Assembly (NCBI RefSeq): GCF_034670125.1
Contig: NZ_JAXMOC010000005.1
Span: 186,001-250,000, forward strand
Origin: Maricaulis sp034670125
GTDB lineage: Bacteria; Pseudomonadota; Alphaproteobacteria; Caulobacterales; Maricaulaceae
Reading direction: 5' to 3'
DNA length: 64,000 nt
Shown here: positions 34,994-43,720 of the stretch, one piece after another
How the letters are laid out: each line of letters begins with the position of its first letter
Position numbering within the stretch: position 1 is the stretch's first letter
Notes under the pieces: generated by a model
What the model was told of the DNA's origin: nothing
Seen by the model: only the letters and a program-made list of their open reading frames with translations
Database searches by the model: none
Translations under genes and position numbers: made by a program

Positions 34994-35310
34994 TGCATTT
35001 CATGATCTTTCTCGTCGCCATCGGAATGGCGGTTGCCATGGCCATCATGCTGGCACGCCTGTTTGCCGGGCCGACCCTGTATGACCGCGTGTTGGCGGCC
35101 AATTCCTTCGGCACCAAGACGGTCCTCTTCCTGCTGGTCTTCGCCGCCCTGGTCGGCCGCCAGGACGCCATCGACATCGCGCTGCTCTACGCGCTGATCA
35201 ATTTCGTGGCGACCATCGCGATCCTGAAATTCTTCCGCTATCGCTCGCTGGAGATCGCCCTGGCGCAGATGTCGCTGCGCAAGGCGCTGGATGGGGAGTA
35301 CGAGAAATGA
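34993..35310 (+). CDS. mrpF: Mrp antiporter subunit F
   Basis: 105 residues, three membrane helices, with the family segment LARLFAGPTLYDRVLAANSFGTKTV and ALLYALINFVATIAILKFF. Part of the small-subunit module of the antiporter. Overlaps mrpG by 4 bp. Confidence 0.93.
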   Translation: MHFMIFLVAIGMAVAMAIMLARLFAGPTLYDRVLAANSFGTKTVLFLLVFAALVGRQDAIDIALLYALINFVATIAILKFFRYRSLEIALAQMSLRKALDGEYEK

Positions 35311-35678
35311 GCCCCGCCGAGATCTTCCAGCATGCCCGTGACGTGTTCGCGATCGGTGCCATGGCCGTCGGCCTGGTGTTCGTGATCGCCGGCGCCACCG
35401 GCGTGATGCGCCTGCCCGATTTCTACACCCGGATGCATGCGGCCGGCGTCACCGATACGCTCGGCGCCGAGCTTATCATTCTGGGCCTGATCGCCCAGGC
35501 GGGAGACTGGCAGACGGCGGCCAAGCTGGCGCTGGTTGGCCTGTTGCTGTTCCTGACCAGCCCGACCGCCACCCACGCCATTGCCAATGCGGCGCACCGG
35601 GCCGGGCAAAAGCCGGACCTGTCGCACTTCAAACCGAAACACCCGGCCGATGCCGGCGCGTCGGAGGGGCAGAAATGA
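35307..35678 (+). CDS. mrpG: Mrp antiporter subunit G
   Basis: 123 residues, three helices. MrpG pattern GATGVMRLPDFYTRMHAAGVTDTLGAELIILGL and LLLFLTSPTATHAIANAAHRAG. Overlaps the next gene by 4 bp. Confidence 0.93.
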   Translation: MSPAEIFQHARDVFAIGAMAVGLVFVIAGATGVMRLPDFYTRMHAAGVTDTLGAELIILGLIAQAGDWQTAAKLALVGLLLFLTSPTATHAIANAAHRAGQKPDLSHFKPKHPADAGASEGQK

Positions 35679-36244
35679 ACCATGCCGACCTGACCCAGTA
35701 TCTGGACTATCTGCTGATCGCGATGCTGCTCGCGGTCGGTTTTGCCATTGTCCGTTTACGCAATCTCTTCGCCGTGGTGATGCTGACCGGGGTCTATTCC
35801 CTGCTCTGCGCCGCCTGGTTCGTCTCGCTGGACGCGGTTGATGTGGCCTTCACCGAAGCCGCCGTCGGTGCCGGCATCTCCACCGTGCTGATGCTGGGCG
35901 CGATGCTGCTCACCGCCCGCGAGAGCGAGCCGGCCGGTGCCGGTCGGCACTGGGCGGCGTTCGTGGTGGTCGCCGCCGCCGGGGCGGCGCTCTTCTTCGC
36001 CATCCCGGACATGCCGGTCTATGGCGACCCGGACAGCCCGGCCAACGCCTATGTCGGCCGCGACTATCTCGAGCAGGTGCCGCACGATATCTCGATCCCG
36101 AACGTGGTCACCGCGGTGCTGTCCAGCTATCGCGGTTTCGACACGCTGGGCGAAGTTGTCGTCGTCTTCTCGGCGGCGTTGGGCGTGATGCTGTTGCTGG
36201 GCTTCGGTACCGGCGCGCGCCGGCGTGAAGAGGAGGAGGATTGA
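35675..36244 (+). CDS. DUF4040/MbhD-MbhE-like antiporter subunit
   Basis: 189 residues. The first half is a DUF4040 (MbhD-like) domain (LRNLFAVVMLTGVYSLLCAAWFVSLDAVDVAFTEAAVGAGISTVL). The second half resembles MbhE (HDISIPNVVTAVLSSYRGFDTLGEVVVVFSAALGVMLLL). These two domains form the C-terminal part of full-length MrpA in Bacillus; here they are a separate fused protein, as in membrane-bound hydrogenase-type clusters. Confidence 0.88.
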   Translation: MNHADLTQYLDYLLIAMLLAVGFAIVRLRNLFAVVMLTGVYSLLCAAWFVSLDAVDVAFTEAAVGAGISTVLMLGAMLLTARESEPAGAGRHWAAFVVVAAAGAALFFAIPDMPVYGDPDSPANAYVGRDYLEQVPHDISIPNVVTAVLSSYRGFDTLGEVVVVFSAALGVMLLLGFGTGARRREEEED

Positions 36245-36246
36245 TC

Positions 36247-36705
36247 ATGTCTCCGCACCTTATCCTGCAGGTTGTCGCCAAGCTCCTGATCCCGCTGATC
36301 GTAGTGTTCGGCTTTTATGTGCAATTCCATGGTGAATACGGCCCGGGTGGCGGCTTCCAGGCCGGTGTCATCATCGCTGTGGCGGTCATCCTCTATGCGC
36401 TGATCTTCGGCATCGACGCGGCCCGCCGCACCGTGCCGCCGGTTGCCGTCCGCGTCGGCGCGGCGCTCGGCGTCCTGATCTTCGCCGGGGTCGGCGTCGC
36501 CACCCTGTTCATGAACGGGGCCGGCGAGCCGCTGAACTATCTCGACTATGACGCCCTGCACCCGGACCAGGGTCACCATACCGGCCAGCATTACGGCATC
36601 ATCCTGATCGAGATCGGGGTGCTGACCACGGTCTCCTCGGTGATGCTGGCCATCTTCTATGCCTTTGCCGGCCGGGTGCCGGACATCCCGGATGAGGAGT
36701 GGTAG
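36247..36705 (+). CDS. mrpB: Mrp antiporter subunit B
   Basis: 152 residues, four helices. MnhB domain with QFHGEYGPGGGFQAGVIIAVAVILYALIFG and HYGIILIEIGVLTTVSSVML. Start ATG 36247, two bases after the previous stop. Confidence 0.92.
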   Translation: MSPHLILQVVAKLLIPLIVVFGFYVQFHGEYGPGGGFQAGVIIAVAVILYALIFGIDAARRTVPPVAVRVGAALGVLIFAGVGVATLFMNGAGEPLNYLDYDALHPDQGHHTGQHYGIILIEIGVLTTVSSVMLAIFYAFAGRVPDIPDEEW

Positions 36706-36707
36706 CG

Positions 36708-37247
36708 ATGCTGGAGATCCTCGCAGAACGCTTCAACTATATTCCCATCATCATTCTCATGATGATCGGGCTTTATGTGGTCATCGCCACCGGCAACCTG
36801 GTCAAGCGACTGGTCGGCCTGTCGATTTTCCAGACTTCGGTCTTCCTGCTCTACATCACCATCGGCAAGGTGTTTGGCGGCGCACCGCCCATCCTGGAAA
36901 ACTACAAGGCCGATGATGGCTATGGGCATGGCGGCGAGGGCGCGGGCCATGGTGCGGCCGAGGCTGGTCATGCGGCGGATGCCGCGGCCGGATACGCGGC
37001 CGACCATGCTGCACCGGCCGCCGATGCGGGCGCTCATGCCGCCAGCGATGCGGCCCATCAGGCGACCGAGATCTTGTACTCCAATCCACTGCCGCACGTC
37101 CTGATCCTGACCGCCATTGTGGTCGGTGTGGCGACGCTGGCGGTGGGCCTCGCCCTGGTCGTGCGGATTCGCGAATCCTACGGGACGATCGAGGATGACG
37201 CCCTGAACGCCGCCGATTACTCGCTTGAATCCGGGAGCGCCGAATAA
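36708..37247 (+). CDS. mrpC: Mrp antiporter subunit C with His/Ala-rich insertion
   Basis: 179 residues; MrpC/NuoK homologues are usually about 110. The three helices are IIILMMIGLYVVIATGN, SIFQTSVFLLYITIG and LPHVLILTAIVVGVATLAVGLALVV. Between helices 2 and 3, residues 71-117 form a His/Ala/Gly-rich loop with nine His in repeats such as GHGAAEAGHAADAA. The core LPHVLILTAIVVGVA is conserved. The stop overlaps the next start (TAATG). Confidence 0.9.
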   Translation: MLEILAERFNYIPIIILMMIGLYVVIATGNLVKRLVGLSIFQTSVFLLYITIGKVFGGAPPILENYKADDGYGHGGEGAGHGAAEAGHAADAAAGYAADHAAPAADAGAHAASDAAHQATEILYSNPLPHVLILTAIVVGVATLAVGLALVVRIRESYGTIEDDALNAADYSLESGSAE

Positions 37248-38770
37248 TGCAGTTTCTGGCTGACTTCCTGCCGGCCGGTGTCGCCATGCACGCCCCGGCA
37301 CTGATTGTTGTCATTCCGCTGATCACGGCCGCGCTGGCGGCCCTGGTGCCCAATGGCCGGGTCGCCTGGATCGTGGCGCTGGTCACGGCCGCGGCGGTGG
37401 CCTTGCTGTCGCTCAACCTGCTTGGCCAGGTGATCAATGAGGGCGTGATTTCCTATCACATGGGTGGCTGGGCGCCGCCGTTGGGGATCGAATACCGCGT
37501 CGACATGCTCAATATTGCGCTGTTGCTGCTGGTCGGCATCGTCGGCCTGCTGTGCGTGTTCTACGCCCTGCCAAGCGTCGCCGACGAGATCGCCCAGAAC
37601 AAGCAGGCGCTGTTCTACTCGGCTTTCCTGGTCTGCTTCGCCGGCCTGCTGGGCGTCACCATTACCGGCGATGCCTTCAACGTCTTTGTCTTCCTCGAGA
37701 TCTCCTCGATCTCGACCTATGTCCTCATCGCCATGGGCGCGGGCAAGGACCGGCGGGCGCTGACCGCCAGCTATAACTACCTGATCCTCGGCACGATCGG
37801 CGCCACCTTCTTCGTCATCGGTGTCGGCTTCCTCTACATGGCCACCGGCACGCTCAACATGGCCGACATGGCGGCGATCCTCGAGGTCAATGGCCACAAC
37901 CGGGTCACCCAGGCCGCCTTCGCCTTCATCGTGGTCGGCCTGGGCCTCAAGGCGGCGATGTTCCCGCTGCATGTGTGGTTGCCCAATGCCTATGCCTTCG
38001 CGCCGAATTTCGTCACTGCCTTTCTCGCCTCGACGGCGACCAAGGTGGCCTTCTATGCCCTGATCCGCTTCCTGTTCTCGGTCTTCCACCCGGATGTCAG
38101 CTTCGTCGAAATGTCCTTCGTCTGGCTGTTCGCGGTGGTCGGCACGGTCGCCATGGTGGTCGCGTCCCTGCAGGCGGTCTTCCAGACCGATGCGCGGCGA
38201 TTGCTGGCCTATTCCTCGGTCGCCCAGGTCGGCTACATGATGCTCGGGCTGGGCATGGGCACGGCATCCGGCCTGCAGGCCGGCCTGCTGCACCTGATGA
38301 ACCACGCCCTGATGAAGGGCGCGCTGTTCATGGCGCTGGGCGCTTTCGCGCTCAATTTCGGCGTCCGCCGGGTCAAGGACCTGGCCGGGATGAGCAAGAC
38401 CATGCCCGCCTCGGCGACCGCTTTCACCATTGCCGGCCTGTCGCTGGTCGGGGTGCCGCTGACCGTCGGTTTCACGTCGAAATGGTATCTCGTCACCGCT
38501 GCGCTGGAACGCGGCTGGTGGTGGGCAGTGGCGGCGCTGATGCTGTCATCCCTGCTGGCCCTGGCCTATGTGGCCCGGCTCCTGTCGGCGATCTGGATGG
38601 ACAGTCCGCCCAGTCATCACGGCGAGCTGGCCCAGCGTCGCCTGGCGCCGTGGATGGTTCTGTTGCCGATGAGCCTGCTGGCCCTGGCCAATATCTACTT
38701 CTTCTTCCACGCCGACCCGCTGGTTTGGCTGGCCCGGTCTGCGGCGGAAGCCGTGATGGGAGGGAATTGA
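37247..38770 (+). CDS. mrpD: Mrp antiporter subunit D-type (first of three)
   Basis: 507 residues, about 14 helices, NuoL/M/N-like proton-translocating fold. Family blocks: GDAFNVFVFLEISSISTYVLIA (discontinuous helix Glu), GLGLKAAMFPLHVWLPNAYAFAPNFVTAFLASTATKVAFYAL and LLAYSSVAQVGYMMLGLGMG. It contains the Lys residues expected on the proton path. Confidence 0.92.
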   Translation: MQFLADFLPAGVAMHAPALIVVIPLITAALAALVPNGRVAWIVALVTAAAVALLSLNLLGQVINEGVISYHMGGWAPPLGIEYRVDMLNIALLLLVGIVGLLCVFYALPSVADEIAQNKQALFYSAFLVCFAGLLGVTITGDAFNVFVFLEISSISTYVLIAMGAGKDRRALTASYNYLILGTIGATFFVIGVGFLYMATGTLNMADMAAILEVNGHNRVTQAAFAFIVVGLGLKAAMFPLHVWLPNAYAFAPNFVTAFLASTATKVAFYALIRFLFSVFHPDVSFVEMSFVWLFAVVGTVAMVVASLQAVFQTDARRLLAYSSVAQVGYMMLGLGMGTASGLQAGLLHLMNHALMKGALFMALGAFALNFGVRRVKDLAGMSKTMPASATAFTIAGLSLVGVPLTVGFTSKWYLVTAALERGWWWAVAALMLSSLLALAYVARLLSAIWMDSPPSHHGELAQRRLAPWMVLLPMSLLALANIYFFFHADPLVWLARSAAEAVMGGN

Positions 38771-38774
38771 GCTG

Positions 38775-40256
38775 ATGTGGACGCCTGAACTTTCCCTCGC
38801 CCTCGCCCTGGTCCTGCCGGCCCTGGGCGGTGTCTTCGTGGCCCTGCTGGGCTCGCGGCCCAATCTGCGTGAAGCGGCAACGCTCATCGCAGCGGTGCTG
38901 CTGGCCTTCAACGTCGCCTATCTGGTCGAAGTGGCCCAGGGCCATCCGACCCTGAACCTGGCGACGCTGGCGCCGGGCCTGCACCTGGTGTTCAAGCTGG
39001 AGCCGCTGGGCGCCGTTTTCGCCGCCGTCGCCTCGGGTCTGTGGATCGTCAATTCGCTCTACTCGATCGGCTACATGCGCAGCAACAACGAGAAGAACCA
39101 GACCCGTTTCTATGTCTGTTTCTGTATCGCCATTGCCGGCGCGATGGGCGTGGCCCTGTCGGGCAACCTGTTGACCATGTTCCTCTTTTACGAGGTGCTG
39201 ACCCTGTCGACCTATCCGCTGGTCACGCACAAGGGCGATGCCAAGGCCAAGCGCGGCGGGGCGATTTACCTGTCGATCCTGCTGGGCACCTCGATCGGCC
39301 TCCTTCTGCCGGCGGTCATCGCCACGCATTTCCTCGCCGGATCGACCGATTTCGTCGCCGGTGGGCTGCTGGCCATCAACGAGATCACCCCGGCCATTTC
39401 CAGCGTGCTGCTGGTTCTGTTCGCCTTCGGGATCGGCAAGGCGGCGCTGATGCCGGTCCATCCCTGGTTGCCCAATGCCATGGTCGCCCCGACCCCGGTC
39501 TCGGCCCTGCTGCACGCCGTGGCCGTGGTTAAGGCCGGCGTTTTCGCCATGCTCAAGGTGGGCACCTATATCTTCGGGCCGGCGCTGATCGCCATCACCC
39601 CGGCCGCCGATGCGCTGGCCTGGATTGCCGGCATCTCGATCGTGCTGGCCTCCGTGGTCGCCATGACCAAGGACAATCTGAAAGCCCGACTGGCCTTCTC
39701 GACCGTGTCCCAGCTGTCCTATGTGACGCTGGGCGTGATGCTGGGCTCGCCGCTGGCGATGCTGGGCGGGGCGCTGCAGATCGTCATGCACGCCTGGGGC
39801 AAGATCACCCTCTTCATGAGTGCCGGCGCGATCTATACCGCCACCGGCAAGACCGAGATCTCGCAGATGGACGGGCTGGGGCGCTACATGCCCTGGCTGT
39901 TCATCGCCTACACCGTCGGGGCGTTGTCGATCATCGGCCTGCCGCCGCTGGGCGGATCCTGGCCGAAACTCTTCCTGTTGCAGGGCGCCTGGGACAGCGG
40001 GCAGGGCTGGCTGATGGTGGCGCTGATTGCCTCCTCCATCCTCAATGTCGCCTATCTGCTGCCCTTGTCGGCGCGCGGGTTCTTCTCGCCGCCGGCCGAG
40101 GCCAAGCTGAAGAAACAACCGCCGATGCTGGTCATCCTGCCGCCGGTCATCACGGCGCTGGGCGTGGTGGTGCTCTTCTTCCTGATCGGACCGCTGCGCG
40201 ACTATCTGGCGCCGGTCTTCTTTTCGTCGACCCTTGCTGCGGAGGCCGCACTGTGA
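38775..40256 (+). CDS. Mrp antiporter subunit D-type (second of three)
   Basis: 493 residues, NuoM/MrpD-like. Key blocks: FLFYEVLTLSTYPLVTHKGD, GIGKAALMPVHPWLPNAMVAPTPVSALLHAVAVVKAGVFAML and LAFSTVSQLSYVTLGVMLGS. The HAVAVVKAG motif is the classical antiporter-type Lys segment. It overlaps the next gene by 4 bp. Confidence 0.92.
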   Translation: MWTPELSLALALVLPALGGVFVALLGSRPNLREAATLIAAVLLAFNVAYLVEVAQGHPTLNLATLAPGLHLVFKLEPLGAVFAAVASGLWIVNSLYSIGYMRSNNEKNQTRFYVCFCIAIAGAMGVALSGNLLTMFLFYEVLTLSTYPLVTHKGDAKAKRGGAIYLSILLGTSIGLLLPAVIATHFLAGSTDFVAGGLLAINEITPAISSVLLVLFAFGIGKAALMPVHPWLPNAMVAPTPVSALLHAVAVVKAGVFAMLKVGTYIFGPALIAITPAADALAWIAGISIVLASVVAMTKDNLKARLAFSTVSQLSYVTLGVMLGSPLAMLGGALQIVMHAWGKITLFMSAGAIYTATGKTEISQMDGLGRYMPWLFIAYTVGALSIIGLPPLGGSWPKLFLLQGAWDSGQGWLMVALIASSILNVAYLLPLSARGFFSPPAEAKLKKQPPMLVILPPVITALGVVVLFFLIGPLRDYLAPVFFSSTLAAEAAL

Positions 40257-40570
40257 GCGATCCTAACGGCAAACATGATGAACTGATCCACCCGGTCGCC
40301 CGGCCCTTCCTGTGGCTGGATGCGCCCTGGCTGAAAGCCTCGATGATCTGGATCTTCCTGGTCGCGACGCTGGGCTTTGTCGCCGTCGACTTCTTTCATC
40401 ACCGCCATGAATATGTCGAGCTGGCCGAGTTCTACGGCTTCTATGCCATGTGGGGCTTCGGCGCCTTCGTGCTGGCGGTCATGGTCGGCTGGTTCGTGAT
40501 CCGTGGCCTGTTGGGCCGGGAAGAGGATTACTGGGACGGCGACAGTTCCGATGAGGAGGGTCAGTCATGA
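40253..40570 (+). CDS. Small two-helix membrane protein within the mrp operon
   Basis: 105 residues. Two hydrophobic helices (MIWIFLVATLGFVAVDFF and YAMWGFGAFVLAVMVGWFVI) separated by a His/Glu-rich stretch (HHRHEYVELAEFYGF), with an acidic C-terminus. Overlaps both neighbours by 4 bp, so its translation is coupled to the second and third large subunits. I recognise no named Mrp subunit in it. Confidence 0.85.
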   Translation: MSDPNGKHDELIHPVARPFLWLDAPWLKASMIWIFLVATLGFVAVDFFHHRHEYVELAEFYGFYAMWGFGAFVLAVMVGWFVIRGLLGREEDYWDGDSSDEEGQS

Positions 40571-42294
40571 TCGAAGCCCTCTATGACGTTTCACCGGCCT
40601 GGCCGGTCATCATCGCCGGTCTGCTGGCCGCGGCTTTCCCCTTCCACCTGGCGCGCAAGGGCCTGGCCCTGATCGCGCCGGTCCTGGCGCTGGGCCTGTG
40701 GTTCAACGCGCCGTCGGGTGACCATGTCGGCGGGCTCATCGAGCTGGGCGGTTTCACGATGGAAACCTTCCGCTTTGACGGGCTGTCGCGCATCTGGGGC
40801 CTGATTTTCATCATCGCCGCCTTCATCAACGGGCTCTATGGCCTGCACGAGAAGGACCGCATCGCCGATGCCGCCGGCCTGATCTATGCCGGTGCCGGCC
40901 TCGGTGCCGTCTTTGCCGGTGACCTCTTGTCCCTGTTCGTGTTCTGGGAGCTGACGGCGATCTCCTCGGTCTTCCTGATCTGGGGCGCCCGCAACAATGC
41001 CGCCTACAAGGCCGGCCTGCGCTATCTGGCCATCCACGTCCTGTCCGGCGTGTTGCTGCTGACCGGTGCGGTGATCCGTGCCAGCGAGACCGGCAGCTGG
41101 GCCTTCGACGAGACGCTCTCGATCGAGACGCTGGGCGGCTTCCTGATCTTCATCGCCTTCGGCATCAAATGCGCCTTCCCCTTCCTGCACAACTGGCTGC
41201 AGGACGCCTATCCCAAGGCCACCATCACCGGTGCCGTGGTCCTCTCCGCCTTCACCACCAAGCTGGCCGTTTATGCGCTGGCGCGCGGCTATGCCGGGAC
41301 CGACCAACTCATCTGGATCGGCGCCATCATGACGGCCTTCCCGGTCTTCTTTGCCGTGGTCGAGAACGATCTGCGCAAGGTGCTGTCCTATTCGCTCAAC
41401 AACCAGCTGGGCTTCATGGTCGTCGGCATCGGTGTCGGCACCGAGCTGGCCATCAATGGTGCCGCGGCACACGCCTTTGTGCACATCATCTACAAGGCGC
41501 TTTTGTTCATGAGCATGGGGGCGGTGCTGCTGCGCGTGGGCACGGTGAAAGCCTCCGAGCTGGGCGGGCTGTTCAAGTCGATGCCGGCAACAACGGTGTT
41601 CTGCCTGATCGGGGCGGCGTCGATCTCGGCCTTCCCGCTCTTCTCCGGCTTTGTCGCCAAGGCGCTGACCCTGGCTGCCGTCGCCCAGGAGGGCCATTGG
41701 ATGGTCTGGCTGGTGCTGGTGTTCGCCTCGGCCGGTGTGCTCGAACACTCCGGTATCAAGATCCCGTATTTCGCCTTCTTCAGTCACGACCGTGGCCATC
41801 GCGTCCGCGAGGCGCCGGTCAACATGTTGATGGCGATGGGTGTGGCGGCGCTGATCTGCGTCTATCTGGGTGTGAATTACGGCGTGCTTTACGAGCTCGT
41901 TCCCTTCCCGGAGGCGGCGCTTTACTACCAGCCCTACACGTTCGACCATATCGTCGGGCAGATGCAGCTCTTGCTGGGCGCCATGTTCGCCTTCGCCTTC
42001 CTGGTGCGGATGAAGTGGTATCCGGACGAGAAGCGCGGCGTGAATATCGACACCGACTGGGTCTACCGCCGCTTCCTCGCCAATACGATGAGCTGGGGCC
42101 ACGCCATGTTTGGCCGGCTGTGGGCCTCGATCACCAATCTGGTGAGGGGCGTGAAGAGCCGGACCGGCGGAAAACTGTTCGAGGTTTTCAGTCCTATCGG
42201 TGCTTTGAGCCGGGATATCCCCAGTGGTTTGCTGGCGATCTGGACCAGTGCGCTGCTGGCGATCGTCCTGCTGATCGCCTACCTCGCGCCTTAA
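40567..42294 (+). CDS. Mrp antiporter subunit D/A-type (third of three)
   Basis: 575 residues, NuoL/MrpA N-terminal-like. Blocks: LSLFVFWELTAISSVFLIWGARNN, FGIKCAFPFLHNWLQDAYPKATITGAVVLSAFTTKLAVYAL, VLSYSLNNQLGFMVVGIGVG and AAHAFVHIIYKALLFMSMGAVL. The C-terminal extension ends in a further helix (LAIWTSALLAIVLLIAYLA) after an amphipathic stretch. It lacks the MrpA C-terminal domains, which are in the 35675 gene. The operon ends at the hairpin at 42319. Confidence 0.92.
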   Translation: MIEALYDVSPAWPVIIAGLLAAAFPFHLARKGLALIAPVLALGLWFNAPSGDHVGGLIELGGFTMETFRFDGLSRIWGLIFIIAAFINGLYGLHEKDRIADAAGLIYAGAGLGAVFAGDLLSLFVFWELTAISSVFLIWGARNNAAYKAGLRYLAIHVLSGVLLLTGAVIRASETGSWAFDETLSIETLGGFLIFIAFGIKCAFPFLHNWLQDAYPKATITGAVVLSAFTTKLAVYALARGYAGTDQLIWIGAIMTAFPVFFAVVENDLRKVLSYSLNNQLGFMVVGIGVGTELAINGAAAHAFVHIIYKALLFMSMGAVLLRVGTVKASELGGLFKSMPATTVFCLIGAASISAFPLFSGFVAKALTLAAVAQEGHWMVWLVLVFASAGVLEHSGIKIPYFAFFSHDRGHRVREAPVNMLMAMGVAALICVYLGVNYGVLYELVPFPEAALYYQPYTFDHIVGQMQLLLGAMFAFAFLVRMKWYPDEKRGVNIDTDWVYRRFLANTMSWGHAMFGRLWASITNLVRGVKSRTGGKLFEVFSPIGALSRDIPSGLLAIWTSALLAIVLLIAYLAP

Positions 42295-42318
42295 GTCTCA
42301 GGCACTTGCGGAATATCG

Positions 42319-42354
42319 GAGGGCGCAACCCGCAAAGGTTGCGCCCTCTTTCTT
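42319..42354 (+). terminator. Terminator of the mrp operon
   Basis: GAGGGCGCAACC-CGCAAA-GGTTGCGCCCTC perfect 12-bp stem followed by TTTCTTT, 24 bp after the last mrp gene. Confidence 0.93.
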
Positions 42355-42454
42355 TACAACAGAAATAGGAATATTATCCCCGCCTGGGTGTAGCCATCTT
42401 AGCATCACGTCGGTCGCGGCCATCGGGGCGCCGCGTCAGAACGGGAGCGTTCGG

Positions 42455-42841
42455 ATGAGCCGTATCATGTGCAGACTGGAAGAGGATGTCGCCCGGGCCC
42501 GACTGGCCCAGAGCGCTGTGGCCTATGCCTTTGGAATTTCCCAGCGCGAGCTGGAAGCGCCGACCCGGCGATCGCGCGAGGCCGCCCTGGCCCGCCAGGC
42601 GGCGATGTATCTCGCCCATGTCGCCTTCGAGCTGCCGCTGACCCGCGTGGCACTGGCTTTCGGGCGCGACCGCACCACCGCCGCCCATGCCTGTCACCGG
42701 ATCGAGGACCGGCGCGATGACCGGGCCTTTGATGACTATATGGACGCGCTGGAGGCGGCCCTGCGAACCGCGCCGCGGCTGAGCGGGTTGCAGCGCCTGG
42801 CCGGTCTGGAACGCCTTGAACGGCCGGAGCGACTGACATGA
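42455..42841 (+). CDS. hdaB: Lone DnaA domain-IV protein (HdaB-like)
   Basis: 128 residues. Apart from a short N-terminus it is a DnaA domain IV: ARQAAMYLAHVAFELPLTRVALAFGRDRTTAAHACHRIEDRRDD, including the GRDRTT recognition motif (GRDHTT in DnaA). There is no AAA+ domain. In Caulobacter, HdaB is a DnaA-domain-IV-like protein that affects replication initiation through HdaA; assigning this gene to it rests on architecture. It overlaps the following DUF6456 gene by 4 bp. Confidence 0.7.
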   Translation: MSRIMCRLEEDVARARLAQSAVAYAFGISQRELEAPTRRSREAALARQAAMYLAHVAFELPLTRVALAFGRDRTTAAHACHRIEDRRDDRAFDDYMDALEAALRTAPRLSGLQRLAGLERLERPERLT

Positions 42842-43551
42842 GCGCGCCACGCTGGATGCGCGCCCTGGCGCGGCCGGGCGCCCGCATGGTGCCGCCCGGT
42901 GAGATCGAGGCGCGGGCCGTGGTGCTACCGCAAGGCGACCGCCGCCGCCGTCCGACCTCACGCCTGTCGCCCAGTCGTTTCGAGGAGGCGATGCGCTGTG
43001 GCTGGCTGGCCAGGCGGGACAACGGTCTGACCCTCTCTGCCGACGGGCAGGCGGCCCTGAAAGCCGGTACACGCGGCGAGGATCCCGACCCGGCCAGTCG
43101 ACACCGTGAGATGGAGGAACGGCCGGTGATTGACCATGTAGGTCACGTCTCCACAGCAAGGGCCAATCGCCGCGAAGGCCCGCTCGGGCCCTGGCTCGAT
43201 GGTCTCGAACCGCACCAGCGCCAGGCGGGCGAACGTTTCATTGCCGACTATCACCAATCCACCCTGATGAGCCCGGTCACCCGCAACTGGTCCCCCACCG
43301 CTCAGCGCCGCAGCGAGGGCCGTCGCCGTGGCCCCGAGGACGCCGCCTTGGGCGCCCTGGCCGCCAAGGAGCGGGTGATGGACGCCCTCGACGCCCTCGG
43401 TCCCGCCTTCGCTCGCGTCATCGAAGCCGCGCTGGTCCACGAAGACAGCGCCGCCGCGTTGGAGCGCCGTTTCGGCTGGGCGGCACGGTCCGGGCGCACG
43501 GTGCTGGGCCTGGCGCTGACACGACTGGCGGAGATCTATCGGCTGGTGTGA
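42838..43551 (+). CDS. DUF6456 domain protein
   Basis: 237 residues, no signal or membrane helix. The basic N-terminal half (QGDRRRRPTSRLSPSRFEEAMRCGWLARRDNGLTLSADGQAAL) looks like a winged-helix DNA-binding region. The C-terminal half matches DUF6456 (GLEPHQRQAGERFIADYHQS ... RVMDALDALGPAFARVIEAAL, GRTVLGLALTRLAEIY). It is coupled to the HdaB-like gene, suggesting a shared DNA-related job. Role unknown. Confidence 0.8.
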   Translation: MSAPRWMRALARPGARMVPPGEIEARAVVLPQGDRRRRPTSRLSPSRFEEAMRCGWLARRDNGLTLSADGQAALKAGTRGEDPDPASRHREMEERPVIDHVGHVSTARANRREGPLGPWLDGLEPHQRQAGERFIADYHQSTLMSPVTRNWSPTAQRRSEGRRRGPEDAALGALAAKERVMDALDALGPAFARVIEAALVHEDSAAALERRFGWAARSGRTVLGLALTRLAEIYRLV

Positions 43552-43580
43552 GGGGGGAGCGATGCGCTGTTGCCTCTCCA

Positions 43581-43686
43581 CTCCATTTTTCCCGGGCGAA
43601 GACCCGGGACCAACGAAACCATCCGGCGAGCGACAAGTCCGCCGACGGTCCCGGATCGCGCCGAGGCGCCTCCGGGAAAAGTGGAG
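43581..43686. repeat. 106-bp two-hairpin palindromic element
   Basis: Inverted ends CTCCATTTTTCCCGG (43581-43595) and CCGGGAAAAGTGGAG (43672-43686) enclose hairpin CCCGGG-CGAAGA-CCCGGG and a second imperfect GC hairpin. The modular plan resembles R1 but the sequence is unrelated. Seen once here. Confidence 0.75.
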
Positions 43687-43720
43687 TGTGGGCGTCAAGG
43701 TTTGGCGCCAGCTCGCTCAT

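Noticed and set aside
38493..40118. 541-codon minus-strand frame within the mrp operon
   Set aside because: Antisense of the second large antiporter subunit; no motif and low-complexity composition.
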